Shown piece by piece: positions 51,601 through 61,400 of a DNA stretch of 64,000 bases (position 1 is its first letter; each line of letters opens with the position of its first letter). Source of the DNA: Lineus longissimus. Taxonomy: Eukaryota; Nemertea; Pilidiophora; Heteronemertea; Lineidae. A program made the translations under genes and the position numbers. Where the stretch lies: positions 24,120,599 to 24,184,598 of the forward strand of contig NC_088309.1 of the NCBI RefSeq assembly GCF_910592395.1. The letters run 5' to 3'. The notes below the pieces were generated by a model. That model saw nothing but the letters and a program-made list of their open reading frames with translations, was not told where the DNA came from and made no database searches.

Positions 51601-54600
51601 ATTGGACAAGTACAAGTGGAGTGTCAATTTAACTCGCCAGAAAGAAAGGGAGAGGTTTGTACCTTTAACTTGAATGTGACCAGCGAGGAAGGCGAAGCAC
51701 CGGTGGAGGAGTTGAATAATGAAATTGCGCAAGTGCAAGTTGACAGAAAAGCAGGAATTCAGTAAGTACAAGAAGAATATTGACATCAAGTTATTTGGCC
51801 GTGCTCAATTCCGACTCGATTCAGCATAAAAAACATGGGCTATATCCGTGGCAGAGGATAAAGATTCAGCTAATGATTGAGTCATGTACAACTTATACGA
51901 AGTGGACTCATTAACACTAAATACAGGTTGTTTCAAGGATGAAGTGAGAAATTTCTGCATGGTCGAGAAAGTGTAACATTACACTGCCTGTAACATATTT
52001 TATATATTTGTAAATTTATTTGGTTCTTTGTTATTACTCAATTGCAGACGTGGCGACGTTGGTGCAGCAGTGAAAAAGTTTGTTAATGAAATCAATATCG
52101 AATTCAGGTGAGATTAATTTGTAATTAATTGGTATCAAAATAATGGCTGTTGAATGAGTAAGAAGAAGAGAACATGTATGGAGAAAGATATATGTTCAGA
52201 GTAAAAATGGAACGTTTGGAGAAATATGGCTGTCAGATTGATAAAAAGCGACGCATATGGAGGAAGATAGCTGTCGGATAAGTAAAGAAAGGAATGTATG
52301 GAGAAGATAGCTGTTAGATTAGTTGACAGATAAAAGGGGAACATGAATGGAGCTGCCATGAGAGTGCACGAGCAGGCCTAGAGAATGATTTCCGTCAGAG
52401 GAATACAAATAAAAAGAAGGTGACTTTTATGGAAATTAATATCTGTCAGATTATTAAAAGACCAAAACAAAAGATGTGTTTGGAATAAAATAAATGTCGG
52501 AACAAAATAAATGTCCGATTTGTTTGCCTTGCACGTTTATGATTTTCCTGATGACATAGATTGTACATTGTGTCCTGTTTCTTTTTCAGCTATATCGGTA
52601 CAGGGCCGAAAGTTGGGATGTCTATATTGGATGTAACACTATTTAGTGGATTCAGTCCTGTGCTAATTGATCTAATAGACGTAAGTACAAGTGAAGGATA
52701 CCAATTAATATTAAAGATTAACAAGGACGAAAAGTCATAACTAAAAGGTGTTGTCGTATAATGTTTATTGCTTTCATTTAACAGTGAAGATAACACTGTT
52801 ACAAAAACAAAAGCATGATATGACATAAAATCGAACTTCGACAAATGAATGCACACTAACAAATATAATTTTGACCGGGTCTATTTGGCAAGCCGCTCGC
52901 CGAACAGGCATCTTTTTTTGTCCTGTTTGGAGAGCCGCTTGCCAAACAGCACTAAAAAAAGCCACCCTATACGGCCAGCCGGGCTTGCCAAACAGGTAAA
53001 AATCTACCCTGTTTGGCGAGCTGGAGACTTTACTTTAATATTAATGAATTCGGCTCTCCATTCAGGACAAGAAAAAGTCGCTGTTTGGTAAGTCGGGCTT
53101 GCCAAATAGTCACTTCCTATAATTTTTTGACAAACTCTCATATTTACATTGTAATATGCGTATTAGGATGTTATGGTGTTACCCGCCATGACTATTCGAA
53201 CTCATGCATATTTCAAAGTGTTTTTATTCTTGCTGAGCGTGATTTTCCAATAACCTTACCTTTCTTTTAAATCAGTAAACTCATTTTTCAGCTGGTTAGA
53301 AAAGGTAAAATCGATCGATACGAAGTAGCATCATCCACTGTTTTGATGTATATTGGAGAAGTGAAGAAAGGGGTGCCAACTACGGTGACCTTCCGTGCCA
53401 CGCAAGACCAAATCGTCAAGGATGTGCAGCCTGCAGCCGTCAAACTTTATGACTACTATGAGCCAGGTACACTTTGAGCCATTATACCAAGATACAGAAG
53501 AAAACATATTTCCCTAAAAGAAAAAGGAAAAATGTAGTTATGTTACTTCGAACCAGGAATATAACATAACTATATTCTAAGAACTGATATAAAAACTAGT
53601 CACTTTCCCATTCCGTATGGTTGTGTTGAACAAACTTCTTTTTTTGCAATTTCAATGAGCAATAACATTGCATAGTTTCTTGCAATAATTTAGAAAAGAA
53701 TGTTTACATTGTGTTCGAACATTTTAAGTATTTACAAGTTGTTGGAAATGATGACGACCACCTCAGTACATATATAGTTTTTGCAAGTTTCTTACAACAA
53801 TGATGAACGATAGCCGGCATTACGTATACATGTACATTGTTTTTGCAATTTTTCCATTTTGTTTCAGACCAACACTACTGTACCAAGTTCTACCATCCCA
53901 AGCAGAATAGTCCACTCCTGGCCACAATATGTGACAAGAATGACGAAGGACGGAAGGTGTGCCAGTGTGCGGCCTGTGAGTTCATTTTTACATGAAACTT
54001 CTGTGGTCTACGATTTGATAAAATCCAGCTTCCGTAATCAGTGTGGAGCTATGTTGATTAAGTTGATTTTATTCAATGTTTTTGGAATAAAATTTGGCGT
54101 TCCCTGACCTCACTACTAAAATATTTCCAGCATTTGTCAGAACAGTGATATTGTACATAAAAGTTGATTTTTTGCTCTATATCTACATGTATTTTTAACA
54201 GCCGCATGTACTGACTTCTGGGGTTTCAAGCTGCCAGGAAAGGGACGACCCCACCTAAAGACAAAGGTAGAACTCGAGAATGATGCCTGCAACATCTATG
54301 AGTATGGTACGTATGGCAGACTGCATGAACTATTAAGCCGGTGCTAACTACCATTTATTGGAACCAATTAAAGCATCCATTTACAATATGATACTGATAT
54401 GAATTACAGCAGTTTATAAGACATCATCTCGAGGACATCTTGTGGCTTTGAGAAATAGTTCAACAAATCATCGTGTAAGCTTTGTTTATTGGTTTGACAC
54501 ATGCTCTATTATTTCATTGGTCGCATTGTGCCTGTATATAGTTGTAATATTTGCCTGATACTGAATAGAAATAAAAATTATTATAAACGATTCACCATTC

Positions 54601-55435
54601 CATTGCAGCCGTCAAGATCAATGCTGGGCCAACTGAGATCAGCGGAGTTCTGTCCAAAATGGAAGCAACTGTCGAACTCAACATTAAAGCCGGTAGGTTA
54701 TCTTCAGAGTGAACTGATATATACCTCTGGAACGTCAGTGGAACTGACAAAATTGATGATACCAATCGAGAGTTTGATTGCTCAAGTGAAAAGCGCTATG
54801 GGTGACTTAAGTTTTATGGGTTTGTTTTTATTTATAGGGACCATCGTGTATTCAAACAATGACAAAATAGAGTTTGTCTGGAACGAGAAATGTGAGAATC
54901 CCTCATTCACGGCCGGAACGTCATATCTTGTGATGGGAAAAGATGGTGCTGAATATGTGGATCAAAATGGAAGGGGAGCGTAAGTAATATATATATATAT
55001 ATATATATATATGCGTATACACACATGTATAGAGGTTATTTTGAGTGCAAACCAGGTCAGTAAGAGGAAGGGCACATGTATGGAAAAGGACGATTTCGTT
55101 GGTGTGCAAGTGCAACACCCTATGTCACCATGGATTGGCCTATGGATTGGTGAAATTCTTCTAACCATTAAAGAAACTCATGACAAATGCAAGTTTACCG
55201 ACTATAGCATCAGTAAATCTATTTTAGCCCTCCACCGACAACTTCCTGTGATTTATTATATGTACGAATTGGTTCGTTAGTTCAATTGTTAATTTCTTTT
55301 CCTTACAGAATGCGATATGTGTTGGATTCGACAAGTCACGTAGTCAAATGGTACGGAGCACAGGACAAACCAAGATATAATCGGGCATTGAACACGTTCG
55401 CCAACAAGCTCATTCAAGAAGGCTGTGGACAGTAG
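33682..55435 (+). CDS. C3-like: Complement component C3-like thioester protein
   Basis: 38 exons in continuous phase encode 1722 aa, close to vertebrate C3. Exons: 33682-33740, 34608-34774, 35196-35393, 35628-35698, 36158-36292, 36794-36839, 37240-37324, 37874-37973, 38520-38747, 39363-39563, 40125-40253, 40584-40649, 41026-41379, 41833-41907, 42097-42244, 42417-42575, 42876-42999, 43552-43777, 44166-44300, 44967-45044, 45749-45842, 46472-46573, 47597-47785, 48148-48223, 48606-48774, 49573-49644, 49853-50045, 50266-50495, 51036-51194, 51553-51761, 52048-52107, 52590-52680, 53292-53466, 53868-53975, 54202-54306, 54609-54692, 54838-54979, 55309-55435. Order: signal peptide; MG domains (FLQTDKPIYKP, VKEYVLPTFSV); RKRR chain-processing site (666-669); six-Cys anaphylatoxin (698-736); candidate convertase cleavage in PRGRSGADDEED; thioester GCGEQ (1017-1021); His1134 in VIHADM, 116 residues past the thioester Cys as in human C3; receptor-binding domain MSILDVTLFSGFSP; C345C/NTR domain. 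C3 proteins opsonise surfaces covalently through the thioester and release an anaphylatoxin. C3 rather than C4/C5 is the simplest call, but an ancestral C3/4/5-like protein is equally fair. Confidence 0.95.
34925..34953. repeat. (CGT)n microsatellite, C3-like intron 2
   Basis: About nine uninterrupted CGT triplets. Neighbouring intron sequence (34795-34915) has a short motif, GTGAAAAACC, repeated loosely. Confidence 0.9.
37384..37690. repeat. Degenerate 20-30-bp minisatellite, C3-like intron 7
   Basis: About a dozen imperfect copies built on AACTCCGGCCATGAAGCGCC, often with GGCC palindromes. Strongly diverged in length and sequence. It keeps stretches of open frame on both strands by chance. 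Confidence 0.8.
39706..40030. mobile_element. Tigger/pogo-like MITE, C3-like intron 10
   Basis: Termini are CAGTGGAACCTCGG on the left and, inverted, CAGAGGAACCCCGG on the right, flanked by TA on both sides (39704-39705 and 40031-40032). The CAGT start and TA target fit Tc1/mariner-pogo elements. It is 325 bp with no transposase frame. Confidence 0.75.
43150..43425. repeat. Minisatellite with GTTAACGC core, C3-like intron 17
   Basis: About seven copies of a 30-50-bp unit containing GATTGTCACGTTAACGCTGA and, in longer copies, AAAACATTACTAATAAGA. The first copies carry GGTATCGC in place of GTTAACGC and form a clear subtype. Confidence 0.85.
44395..44520 (+). repeat. Copy of the TCTGTCAGATTAGTAAAA repeat family, C3-like intron 19
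   Basis: Contains ATCTGTCCGATAAGTAAAAG followed by GAGAACGGGTATGGA. It matches the motifs repeated in introns 22, 25 and 31 of the same gene. Confidence 0.55.
44640..44882 (-). repeat. tRNA-derived SINE, C3-like intron 19
   Basis: On the minus strand the head (44882-44815) reads GCAGAGTGGATAGTGTGTCG, then GGGCTCATAATCAGGAGGTC, then a GCATGGGTTCA B-box-like end. This is the layout of a tRNA head. The tail downstream is AT-rich and its end is uncertain. Confidence 0.55.
46676..46732. repeat. 15-bp microsatellite GGCCCAATGGTTGGC, C3-like intron 22
   Basis: Four to five perfect copies of a near-palindromic unit (CCAATGG, TTGGCCCAA) that could extrude hairpins. Confidence 0.9.
46780..47470 (-). 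repeat. Degenerate minisatellite family, C3-like intron 22
   Basis: Units of about 55-80 bp on the plus strand share ATCTGACATCTATCATTCTC and ACACATTCCCTTAT. A TTCCC pyrimidine run lies at about 47155-47190. Read in reverse complement, they match the TCTGTCAGATTAGTAAAA units of introns 25 and 31. Confidence 0.7.
48955..49480 (+). repeat. Same minisatellite family, plus orientation, C3-like intron 25
   Basis: Several units of about 70-80 bp share GAAGATATCTGTCAGAAGAG, TAAAATGAAGGAAGAT and AACATG. They are diverged from one another. Confidence 0.65.
52140..52510 (+). repeat. Same minisatellite family, C3-like intron 31
   Basis: Repeated GAAGATAGCTGTCAGATTAG, GTAAAAAGGAAC and ATGTATGGAGAA motifs in five or so diverged units. 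A related single piece lies at about 55040-55110 in intron 37. Confidence 0.65.
52881..53109. mobile_element. 229-bp MITE with CTATTTGGCAAGCC termini, C3-like intron 32
   Basis: The left end starts CTATTTGGCAAGCCG and the right end is its inverse (CGGGCTTGCCAAATAG). The interior holds further inverted pieces, CTGTTTGG...CCAAACAG, that can fold into several hairpins. A target-site duplication is not obvious, so the superfamily is not assigned. Confidence 0.65.
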
Positions 55436-55978
55436 CCATTGGATTTGGAAGACTTTGACAAACGGATCAGGCCAAATGTTTCCGCCAAATGTTGACAATA
55501 TGTGTATTCAATCATGTGCCCTGATTATCTATTATATACATAATGGACTTGGGAAAACTTATTAATAAGAAAAATATATTGAAAGTGAGTGTGCGAGGCG
55601 AGGGATATTCCCATGATATTCCTGAAATGTTGCGCAGAATCTTAGATCTTATTGTTAGTACCAATGCCAATTTGTTAACTTTAAAGGTATGTACTAAGGC
55701 TGGTGTTACCTGTGCCATGGCCAAATCATGTTATTCACTATCGAAACACTAATGATTGCTGTTCCCGGTTTTTTCTTTCCAAAAAGAAGCAAGTTTCATA
55801 AGTGCAGGACAGGTGTGAAGTTAAACATTGACTATTTCGTGCTAGAGGGAGAGAGAGAGAGAGAGAGAGCCTAGGCTGTCTCTGACAAGTATTATGTCGC
55901 CCAACCCGAATGCTTCATTTGTACATTTATACCAGTAATAAAATTGATAATTAGTCAAGAGTGACGAATTCAATACAA
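55436..55978. other. 3' flank of the C3-like gene
   Basis: No further exon seen. It has a GA dinucleotide run at about 55844-55869 and an AATAAA at 55937-55942 that could end the C3-like transcript, giving a 3' UTR of about 0.5 kb. Confidence 0.45.
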
Positions 55979-56310
55979 GGTTCTCATGTTTGCTTTTAAA
56001 GCAATCTATGGACTGGTTCCATCTTATATTTCCGAGCTCATTGTCGCGCAGTCTCACTCGTTTGACCTGCGATCGCGGGGGTGTGTCAGGCTGCGGGTGA
56101 GTCCAAAGCCGGTTGTACCATCATACGGTGACCGGGCTTTCTCTCTCGCAGCCCCACAGCTCTGGAATGCTCTACCCGAGCGACTGAGATTGTGCGACAA
56201 CCTTAGCTCGTTCAGAGTCCTTCTGAAAACCCACCTCTTTCGGGAGGCCTTTGGATGAGTTGGGGTTTTCCATTGTAAAGCGCATTGAGCGGACATGTAT
56301 ACATGTATAT
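55979..56310 (+). mobile_element. 5'-truncated CR1/L2-type non-LTR retrotransposon tail
   Basis: An open frame of about 90 codons (FKAIYGLVPSYISELI, RAFSLAAPQLWNALPERLR, FRVLLKTHLFREAF) matches the C-terminal end of CR1/L2-clade reverse transcriptases. It is followed by the usual 3' UTR word GTAAAGCGCATTGAGC and a TA-rich end. Reverse transcriptase catalytic and endonuclease parts are missing, so it is a dead fragment. Confidence 0.85.
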
Positions 56311-56582
56311 ATATATATATGAATCTATAAGTTCAGCCTCCTGCATGGTGATGAGATGCACTCGGTTGGTTCAGCCAAACAAGATCAAAAGCGACATTCT
56401 TACCCACGCTGGATGTCAGTGGAGAAATCTGTAAATGGTTAGCCAACTCTCCCAGTTTTACCACCTAACTAAGCGGATGCAAACGCTTGAAACGCTTCAA
56501 GTGGCTCATTCTTTGCTCTTTACTTTTCTTGTCACTAAGTTGCATTTTCTGTGCGAACCCACCAAAAACTCGGTTCCAGGGA
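56311..56582. other. Unassigned DNA before the first satellite array
   Basis: A short open stretch without recognisable domains. Its position directly before the array parallels the retroelement fragment before the second array, so it could be retroelement-derived; this is an inference. Confidence 0.3.
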
Positions 56583-57470
56583 TGCTGACCTTCCTCATCT
56601 CTCTCATCATGTTGTCAACACGGTGGAGCAGCCAGGACTGATTCGGCCTGGCTGTGACTTCCTCATCTCTCTCACCATGTTGACAACTTGGCAGAGCAGC
56701 CAAGACTGATTTGGCCTGGCTGTGACTGTCTCATCTCTCTCATCATAATTATTGTCAACACGGTGGAGCAGCCAGAACTGATTCGGCCTGGCTGTGACTG
56801 TCTCATCTCTCTCGCCATATTAACAACTAGACAATGCGGCGAAGATTGATGTGGCCTGGCTGTGACTGTCTCATCACTCGCATCATGTTGTCAGTACGGT
56901 GGAGCAGCCAGGATTGATTCGGCCTGGCTGTGACTTCCTCACCTCTCTCATCATGTTGTCAGCACGGTGGAGCAGCCAGGATTGATTCGGCCTGGCTGTG
57001 ACTTCCTCATCTCTCTCATCATGTTGTCAACACGGTGGAGCAGCCAGGACTGATTCGGCCTGGCTGTGACTGCCTCATCTCTCTCACCATGTTGACAACT
57101 TGGCAGAGCAGCCAAGACTGATTTGGCCTGGCTGTGACTGTCTCATCTCTTTCACCATAATTATTGTCAACACGGTGGAGCAGCCAGAACTGATTCGGCC
57201 TGGCTCTGACTGTCTCATCTCTCTCGCCTTATTAACAACTAGGCAGTGCGGCGAAGATTGATGCGGCCTGGCTGTGACTGTCTCATCACACGCATCATGT
57301 TGTCAACACGGTGGAGCAGCCAGGACTGATTCGGCCTGGCTGTGACTTCCTCATCTCTCTCACCATGTTGACAACTTGGCAGAGCAGCCAAGACTTTTTT
57401 TGCCTGGCTGTGACTGTCTCATCTCTCTCATCATGTTGTCAGCACGATGGAGGAGCCAGGACTGTCAAAC
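56583..57470 (+). repeat. 68-bp satellite array 1, about 13 units
   Basis: Units of 65-71 bp have the header CTCATCTCTCTCAYCATGTT and end in GGCCTGGCTGTGACT. Four subtypes can be told apart by the middle: A ACACGGTGGAGCAGCC; B ACTTGGCAGAGCAGCC; C with an extra ATTATT; D ACTAGGCARTGCGGCG. In order they run roughly A-B-C-D-A-A-A-B-C-D-A-B-A, a higher-order pattern. Confidence 0.9.
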
Positions 57471-57548
57471 AGTTGTGTGAGCTCACTAGAGCTTGCACTT
57501 ACATAATAGTGTAAAACTAAAATTTATATGATATATATGTATATAAAA

Positions 57549-57950
57549 CCGTCATCGGATGCGCATCCGATATGCCACGAGATCCTTCACCGTCAATTCC
57601 CTTACCGTCTTCGGATGCGCATTCGATATGCCACGAGATCCTTCACCGTCAATTCCCTTACCGTCTTCGGATCCGATATGCCACGAGATCCTTCACCGTC
57701 AATTCCCTTACCGTCTTCGGATGCGCATCCGATATGCCACGAGATCCTTTACCGTCAATTTCTTTACCGTCATCGGATGCGCATCTGATATGCCACGAGA
57801 TCCTTCACCGTCAATTCCCTTACCGTCTTCGGATGCGCATCCGATATGCCACGAGATCCTTCACCGTCAATTCCTATACCGTCATTGGATGCCACCAGAT
57901 TTTTTGTAACTTCACCGTCAATTCCTATACCGTCATGGATGCCACCAGAT
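57549..57950. repeat. 56-bp array with palindrome CGGATGCGCATCCG
   Basis: About six units start at 57556, 57612, 57668, 57718, 57774 and 57830, plus two degenerate terminal ones. Each has CGGATGCGCATCCG (one copy lacks GCGCAT) followed by GATATGCCACGAGATCCTTC and ACCGTCAATTCC. Because 56 is not a multiple of three, the three frames share the same open peptides in rotation; this is not a gene. Confidence 0.92.
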
Positions 57951-59339
57951 TTGTTGTCGTTGTAAAGGTTTCGGGGATACGACCAATGCATGCGAGCACC
58001 GTCGGCGGAACCCCAAACCGCCCTCTCGATCTATCCGTAAGGACAAGCCACTCTCGTGACCGCCACGTTTACGGACTCCGGACCTCCAGACTTTAGAGAC
58101 CGAGCTTTTCTTTACCTTACAATTACTGTATACTCGGCGCCTCACTTATATGTGTTGTTTTTTTCACATACATTGTTCTCGTGGTTTATGGAAAAGTAGG
58201 CCTAAAATGTTATTCTAAAAACAATATTCAGTTAATGGAATTACACTTTTTTCCATTACTGCTTGCTTGATATTGCCCTAACAACTTTTTCATGAATCAA
58301 TTTTGAGCATTATGTTTACAACGTAGTTATTATAGCACGAAATATGAGTCTAAAATGCCAAATACTTGCAACTATTATGTTAATCACTGAAATCTTAGTG
58401 TACTAACTGCTCGCTATAAGCTAGGTTATTGCGCCCCTAAACCAACGTACTGACAACGCTACCTCCCCGGAATTCAATTAATTGTAATCTTACTCTCTAT
58501 ATACCAAAGTGATTTACCTAGGAATACAGTTGCACTTCACTGAAAACTAATGATGTGTTGATGAGTTCCCCATCATGATATCAGAATCAGAGGCCTGGCT
58601 GAGCCCTGTGATTTAGCCAAATTCAATATGATTCTTTTCTACTGTGATGTTAATGCCCTTGTGTCATGCAGCGTATTCGGTAGCACCGGTACACAACTTA
58701 TGTTAAACCGCGACGTCTGCTGCAATTCAAATTGCATATGACGCCAACGGAATTGTGACGACTTGTTTCTCAAATCTTTTAGTGAACAGTGATCACGGGC
58801 TGTGGGAATTGCAAAGGGATGGTGTAGAGTATCGCCACAACAATGTTGATGATCACTCGTCGTTTCAGCGGGCATGACTTGGTACATCCAGTGACCCAGC
58901 AAAAAGTAGCCTCGGTACAGCCAGAAGTAGCAACAAATCGCAAAAGGGGATCCTTGTCTGACTGGTGGCTGGACCACATGGTAGGTCACCATCAAATAAG
59001 GGAGTGGATCCAGCACAGCTGGATAGAGGGGGCCCCGTTGAGGGCGAAGCCTGAATATGGTGAGGGCTCGCCCTCACAATCACATGAAAGCGCAGTAGGC
59101 GCTCACCCACGAAGGGAGGACTGGGGGGCTCCAGCAGGAAAATTTTGAAACTGAGATGCTCTCAGATGCGTTTCCCAAGTGTCTGAGAGACGATGTTTAC
59201 TCGTTTATTCACTGCAAAGAAATGCATAACGAAAAAGCCACCTAGGTTTTCTTCTTTGAGTTGTGAGGAGAATATTTCAAATCATTTGAGCAGCAGTGTC
59301 TAACCTACAACGCGGTCAATGATTTCCACTGTGTTTTTG
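57951..59339. other. Unassigned intergenic DNA
   Basis: Open stretches of 60-125 codons occur on both strands around 58640-59150. None shows a family I recognise, and splice signals do not join them. I call no gene here. Confidence 0.5.
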
Positions 59340-59865
59340 TTTTCACTGTTTCAGACACTTGTTGGAAAAGGAAGGACCAAAGGTGCCATCGTCGAGGGCC
59401 CAGATAGATGAAGAGATTGAAGCCTGGGCTGCACACAATCCTGTTAGTAACAAAAAAAGAAGGAAAAAATGCTGTCCCATTTGTCCATATGCCCAGCGCC
59501 AGAACCCATTTATACATCTGGGTAGTGAGGCAAGTGTCTAAGAGACCTGCCTGAGTCTCTTACCGACTGTAGGATTCGAACCAGGGACCTCTTGTCCTCT
59601 AGTTGAGAATCTGAGCCACTAGTCCATAGTGTGTCGTGTAGATTCACGCTGGTCTTGCTCTTCGATCTTGTCACGTCACATCCTTGTCCCTTGCTCTGCC
59701 ACAATCATGTACTGTATTGAATTGAATTCTATTTTCTGTCTTCAGAAAATCTAGGAAGAAGTCGCCACCCACTGATGATCTCATCCAAGTTTACCAAAGA
59801 CTCCAAAGCAGTGTAGGAGAGGAATGGTGGCCTGTTCGAACAGGCATGGACTGAATCGCCAGCTC
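59340..59865 (+). other. Two exon-like segments of unknown origin
   Basis: After an acceptor-like TTTCAG at about 59348-59353, a frame reads HLLEKEGPKVPSSRAQIDEE and continues EAWAAHNPVSNKKRRKK. After another TTCAG near 59745, a frame reads KSRKKSPPTDDLIQVYQRLQ, continues to EEWWPVRTGMD and stops. Composition looks protein-like, but their phases do not join with the most obvious donor, and the first segment runs into a SINE. They may be remnants of a gene or transposon. Confidence 0.3.
59499..59632 (-). repeat. tRNA-derived SINE copy
   Basis: On the minus strand: TAGTGGCTCAGATTCTCAAC (A-box-like), then GGTTCGAATCC (perfect B box), CTACAGTCGGTAAGAGACTC and a tail ending CCCAGATGTATAAATGGGTT. 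Same family as the copies near 4.3 and 14.4 kb. This is not a functional tRNA gene: a body sequence follows and no clean cloverleaf is seen. Confidence 0.75.
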
Positions 59866-60330
59866 TCATCTCCCTAGTCACTCCGATGGCCACGTGTCGC
59901 TCCTCGATCAACAGCGATTTCAATGAATGATGCGTTGATGTGGGCAAAAAGTGAATCCTTTCTCGCCTTTGAACTCTGGTGTTCGTCGTATCAATCCTTT
60001 TTGATTGTCGAGCAACTTGTGGGCACACCTCAACTTGTTAGTGGGAAGTAATTTGCAATAGAGTGACTTACTTTTATTGCTATATTTTATTGTATTTTTT
60101 CACTTCACATCATTGTTATTTTGAAAAATCCTGCCAAAATTCTGTTGACTGTTTGTTGTCGACAAGAGTCTATGTTTCATGAATAACAAGGCTTTGTTCT
60201 GTACATTGTATTCCGTCTTTAGTCTCCTGTCTTTGCATCTGTTTTCATTATTTTGTTGCCTTAAAAGAGGGCAACGTTAAGTCGGTGAATTGGTTTGGAT
60301 GGAGATGACCCTTAAGAAAAAAATCTCAGA
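59866..60330. other. AT-rich unassigned DNA
   Basis: No gene, repeat or RNA recognised. Confidence 0.5.
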
Positions 60331-60510
60331 TTCACCATGGTAAAATCGGAGTTGACCATGCTCACCATGGTGAATGCAGCGTTCACCATGGTGAATTCAA
60401 AGTTTACCATGCTCACCATGAATGTAGAATTTACCATGCTCACCATGGTAAAATATTTCACCGTCCCAATTCACTATGGTGAAGTGCTGTCAGATTGCCA
60501 TGGTGAAATT
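60331..60510. repeat. Cluster of CACCATGGTG palindromes
   Basis: At least five CCATGG-centred palindromes of the form TTCACCATGGTGAA or CACCATGGTAAA, plus half-sites (GACCATG, TTTACCATGCTCACCATG), lie within 180 bp. Spacing is irregular (12-60 bp), so it is not a simple head-to-tail repeat. Confidence 0.85.
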
Positions 60511-60769
60511 GAGACACATTATTTTATCCTTAGGGTAGGCCCCTACACCAACACCTAACACTTTCTCAACCCCAATACTTGACCTGACCCAATGTATGTC
60601 TGCCCTTATCAGCCCAGAAACTCCCCAACCCAAGCAAAATCATGAAGCCCATCGCACTATTGTCCGTCTTCTGTCATGGTACAGGCAACGGCAATTGCGA
60701 TTGGTGAAATCCCAATATCTTTCTGTCTGCATGGTCTGTGGGATGTGGAAACAATCAACCTCTGCCAGC
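60511..60769. other. Unassigned DNA before the 134-bp array
   Basis: No gene or repeat recognised. Confidence 0.4.
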
Positions 60770-61400
60770 TGCTTATCTATTCAGATTGTGAAGGCCTTGA
60801 CACAACATAAAAACTCTGACGCGAAACAACTACCCTCTGCCAGCTGGTTATCTGGTCAGGTTGGGAAGACCTTGACACAACCTAAAAATTACACTAAGGT
60901 TACCGCTAATGAGCTTTGGAGACGACAGGACAGCCTACGTAACAACCAACCTCTTCCAGCTGGATATCTGGTCAGGTTGGGAAGACATTGACACAACCTT
61001 CAAAGGGTCCTTTAGCTGTACAAGACAACATTACACTGTGATACAAGACAACTGATTTGGTTGTACCGTGGTAATCATCTCACAAGGACGGAAAATGGAA
61101 CAACCAACATCTGCCAGCTGGTTATCTGGTCAGGTTGGGAAGTCATTGACACAACTTCAAATGGTCATTTAGCTGTACAAGACAACTGATTTGGTTGTAC
61201 CGTGGTAATCATCTCACAAGGACGGAAAATGGAACAACCAACATCTGCCAGCTGGTTATCTGGTCAGGTTGGGAAGTCATTGACACAACTTCAAATGGTC
61301 ATTTAGCTGTACAAGACAACTGATTTGGTTGTACCGTGGTAATCATCTCACAAGGACGGACAATGGAACAACCAACCTCTACCAGCTGGTTATCTGATCT
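60770..61400. repeat. 134-bp repeat array with degenerate lead-in copies
   Basis: The landmark CTGCCAGCTGGTTATCTGG recurs at 61111, 61245 and, as CTACCAGC, 61379, an exact 134-bp period. Each is followed by GTCAGGTTGGGAAG, ATTGACACAAC, TTTAGCTGTACAAGACAACTG and CACAAGGACGGAAAATGG. Shorter diverged versions precede at about 60770, 60840 and 60955. Confidence 0.9.

Noticed and set aside
57528-58096. Overlapping open frames of 86-174 codons over the 56-bp array
   Set aside because: The same peptide appears in all three frames in rotation because the period is 56 bp. This is repeat structure, not coding selection.
58639-59148. Overlapping 100-125-codon frames on both strands
   Set aside because: No recognisable domain, no splice context, and both strands are equally open. 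I leave it unannotated.
59499-59632. tRNA gene suggested by a perfect GGTTCGAATCC B box
   Set aside because: No clean acceptor and anticodon stems, and the sequence continues into a body shared with other copies. A SINE explains it better.
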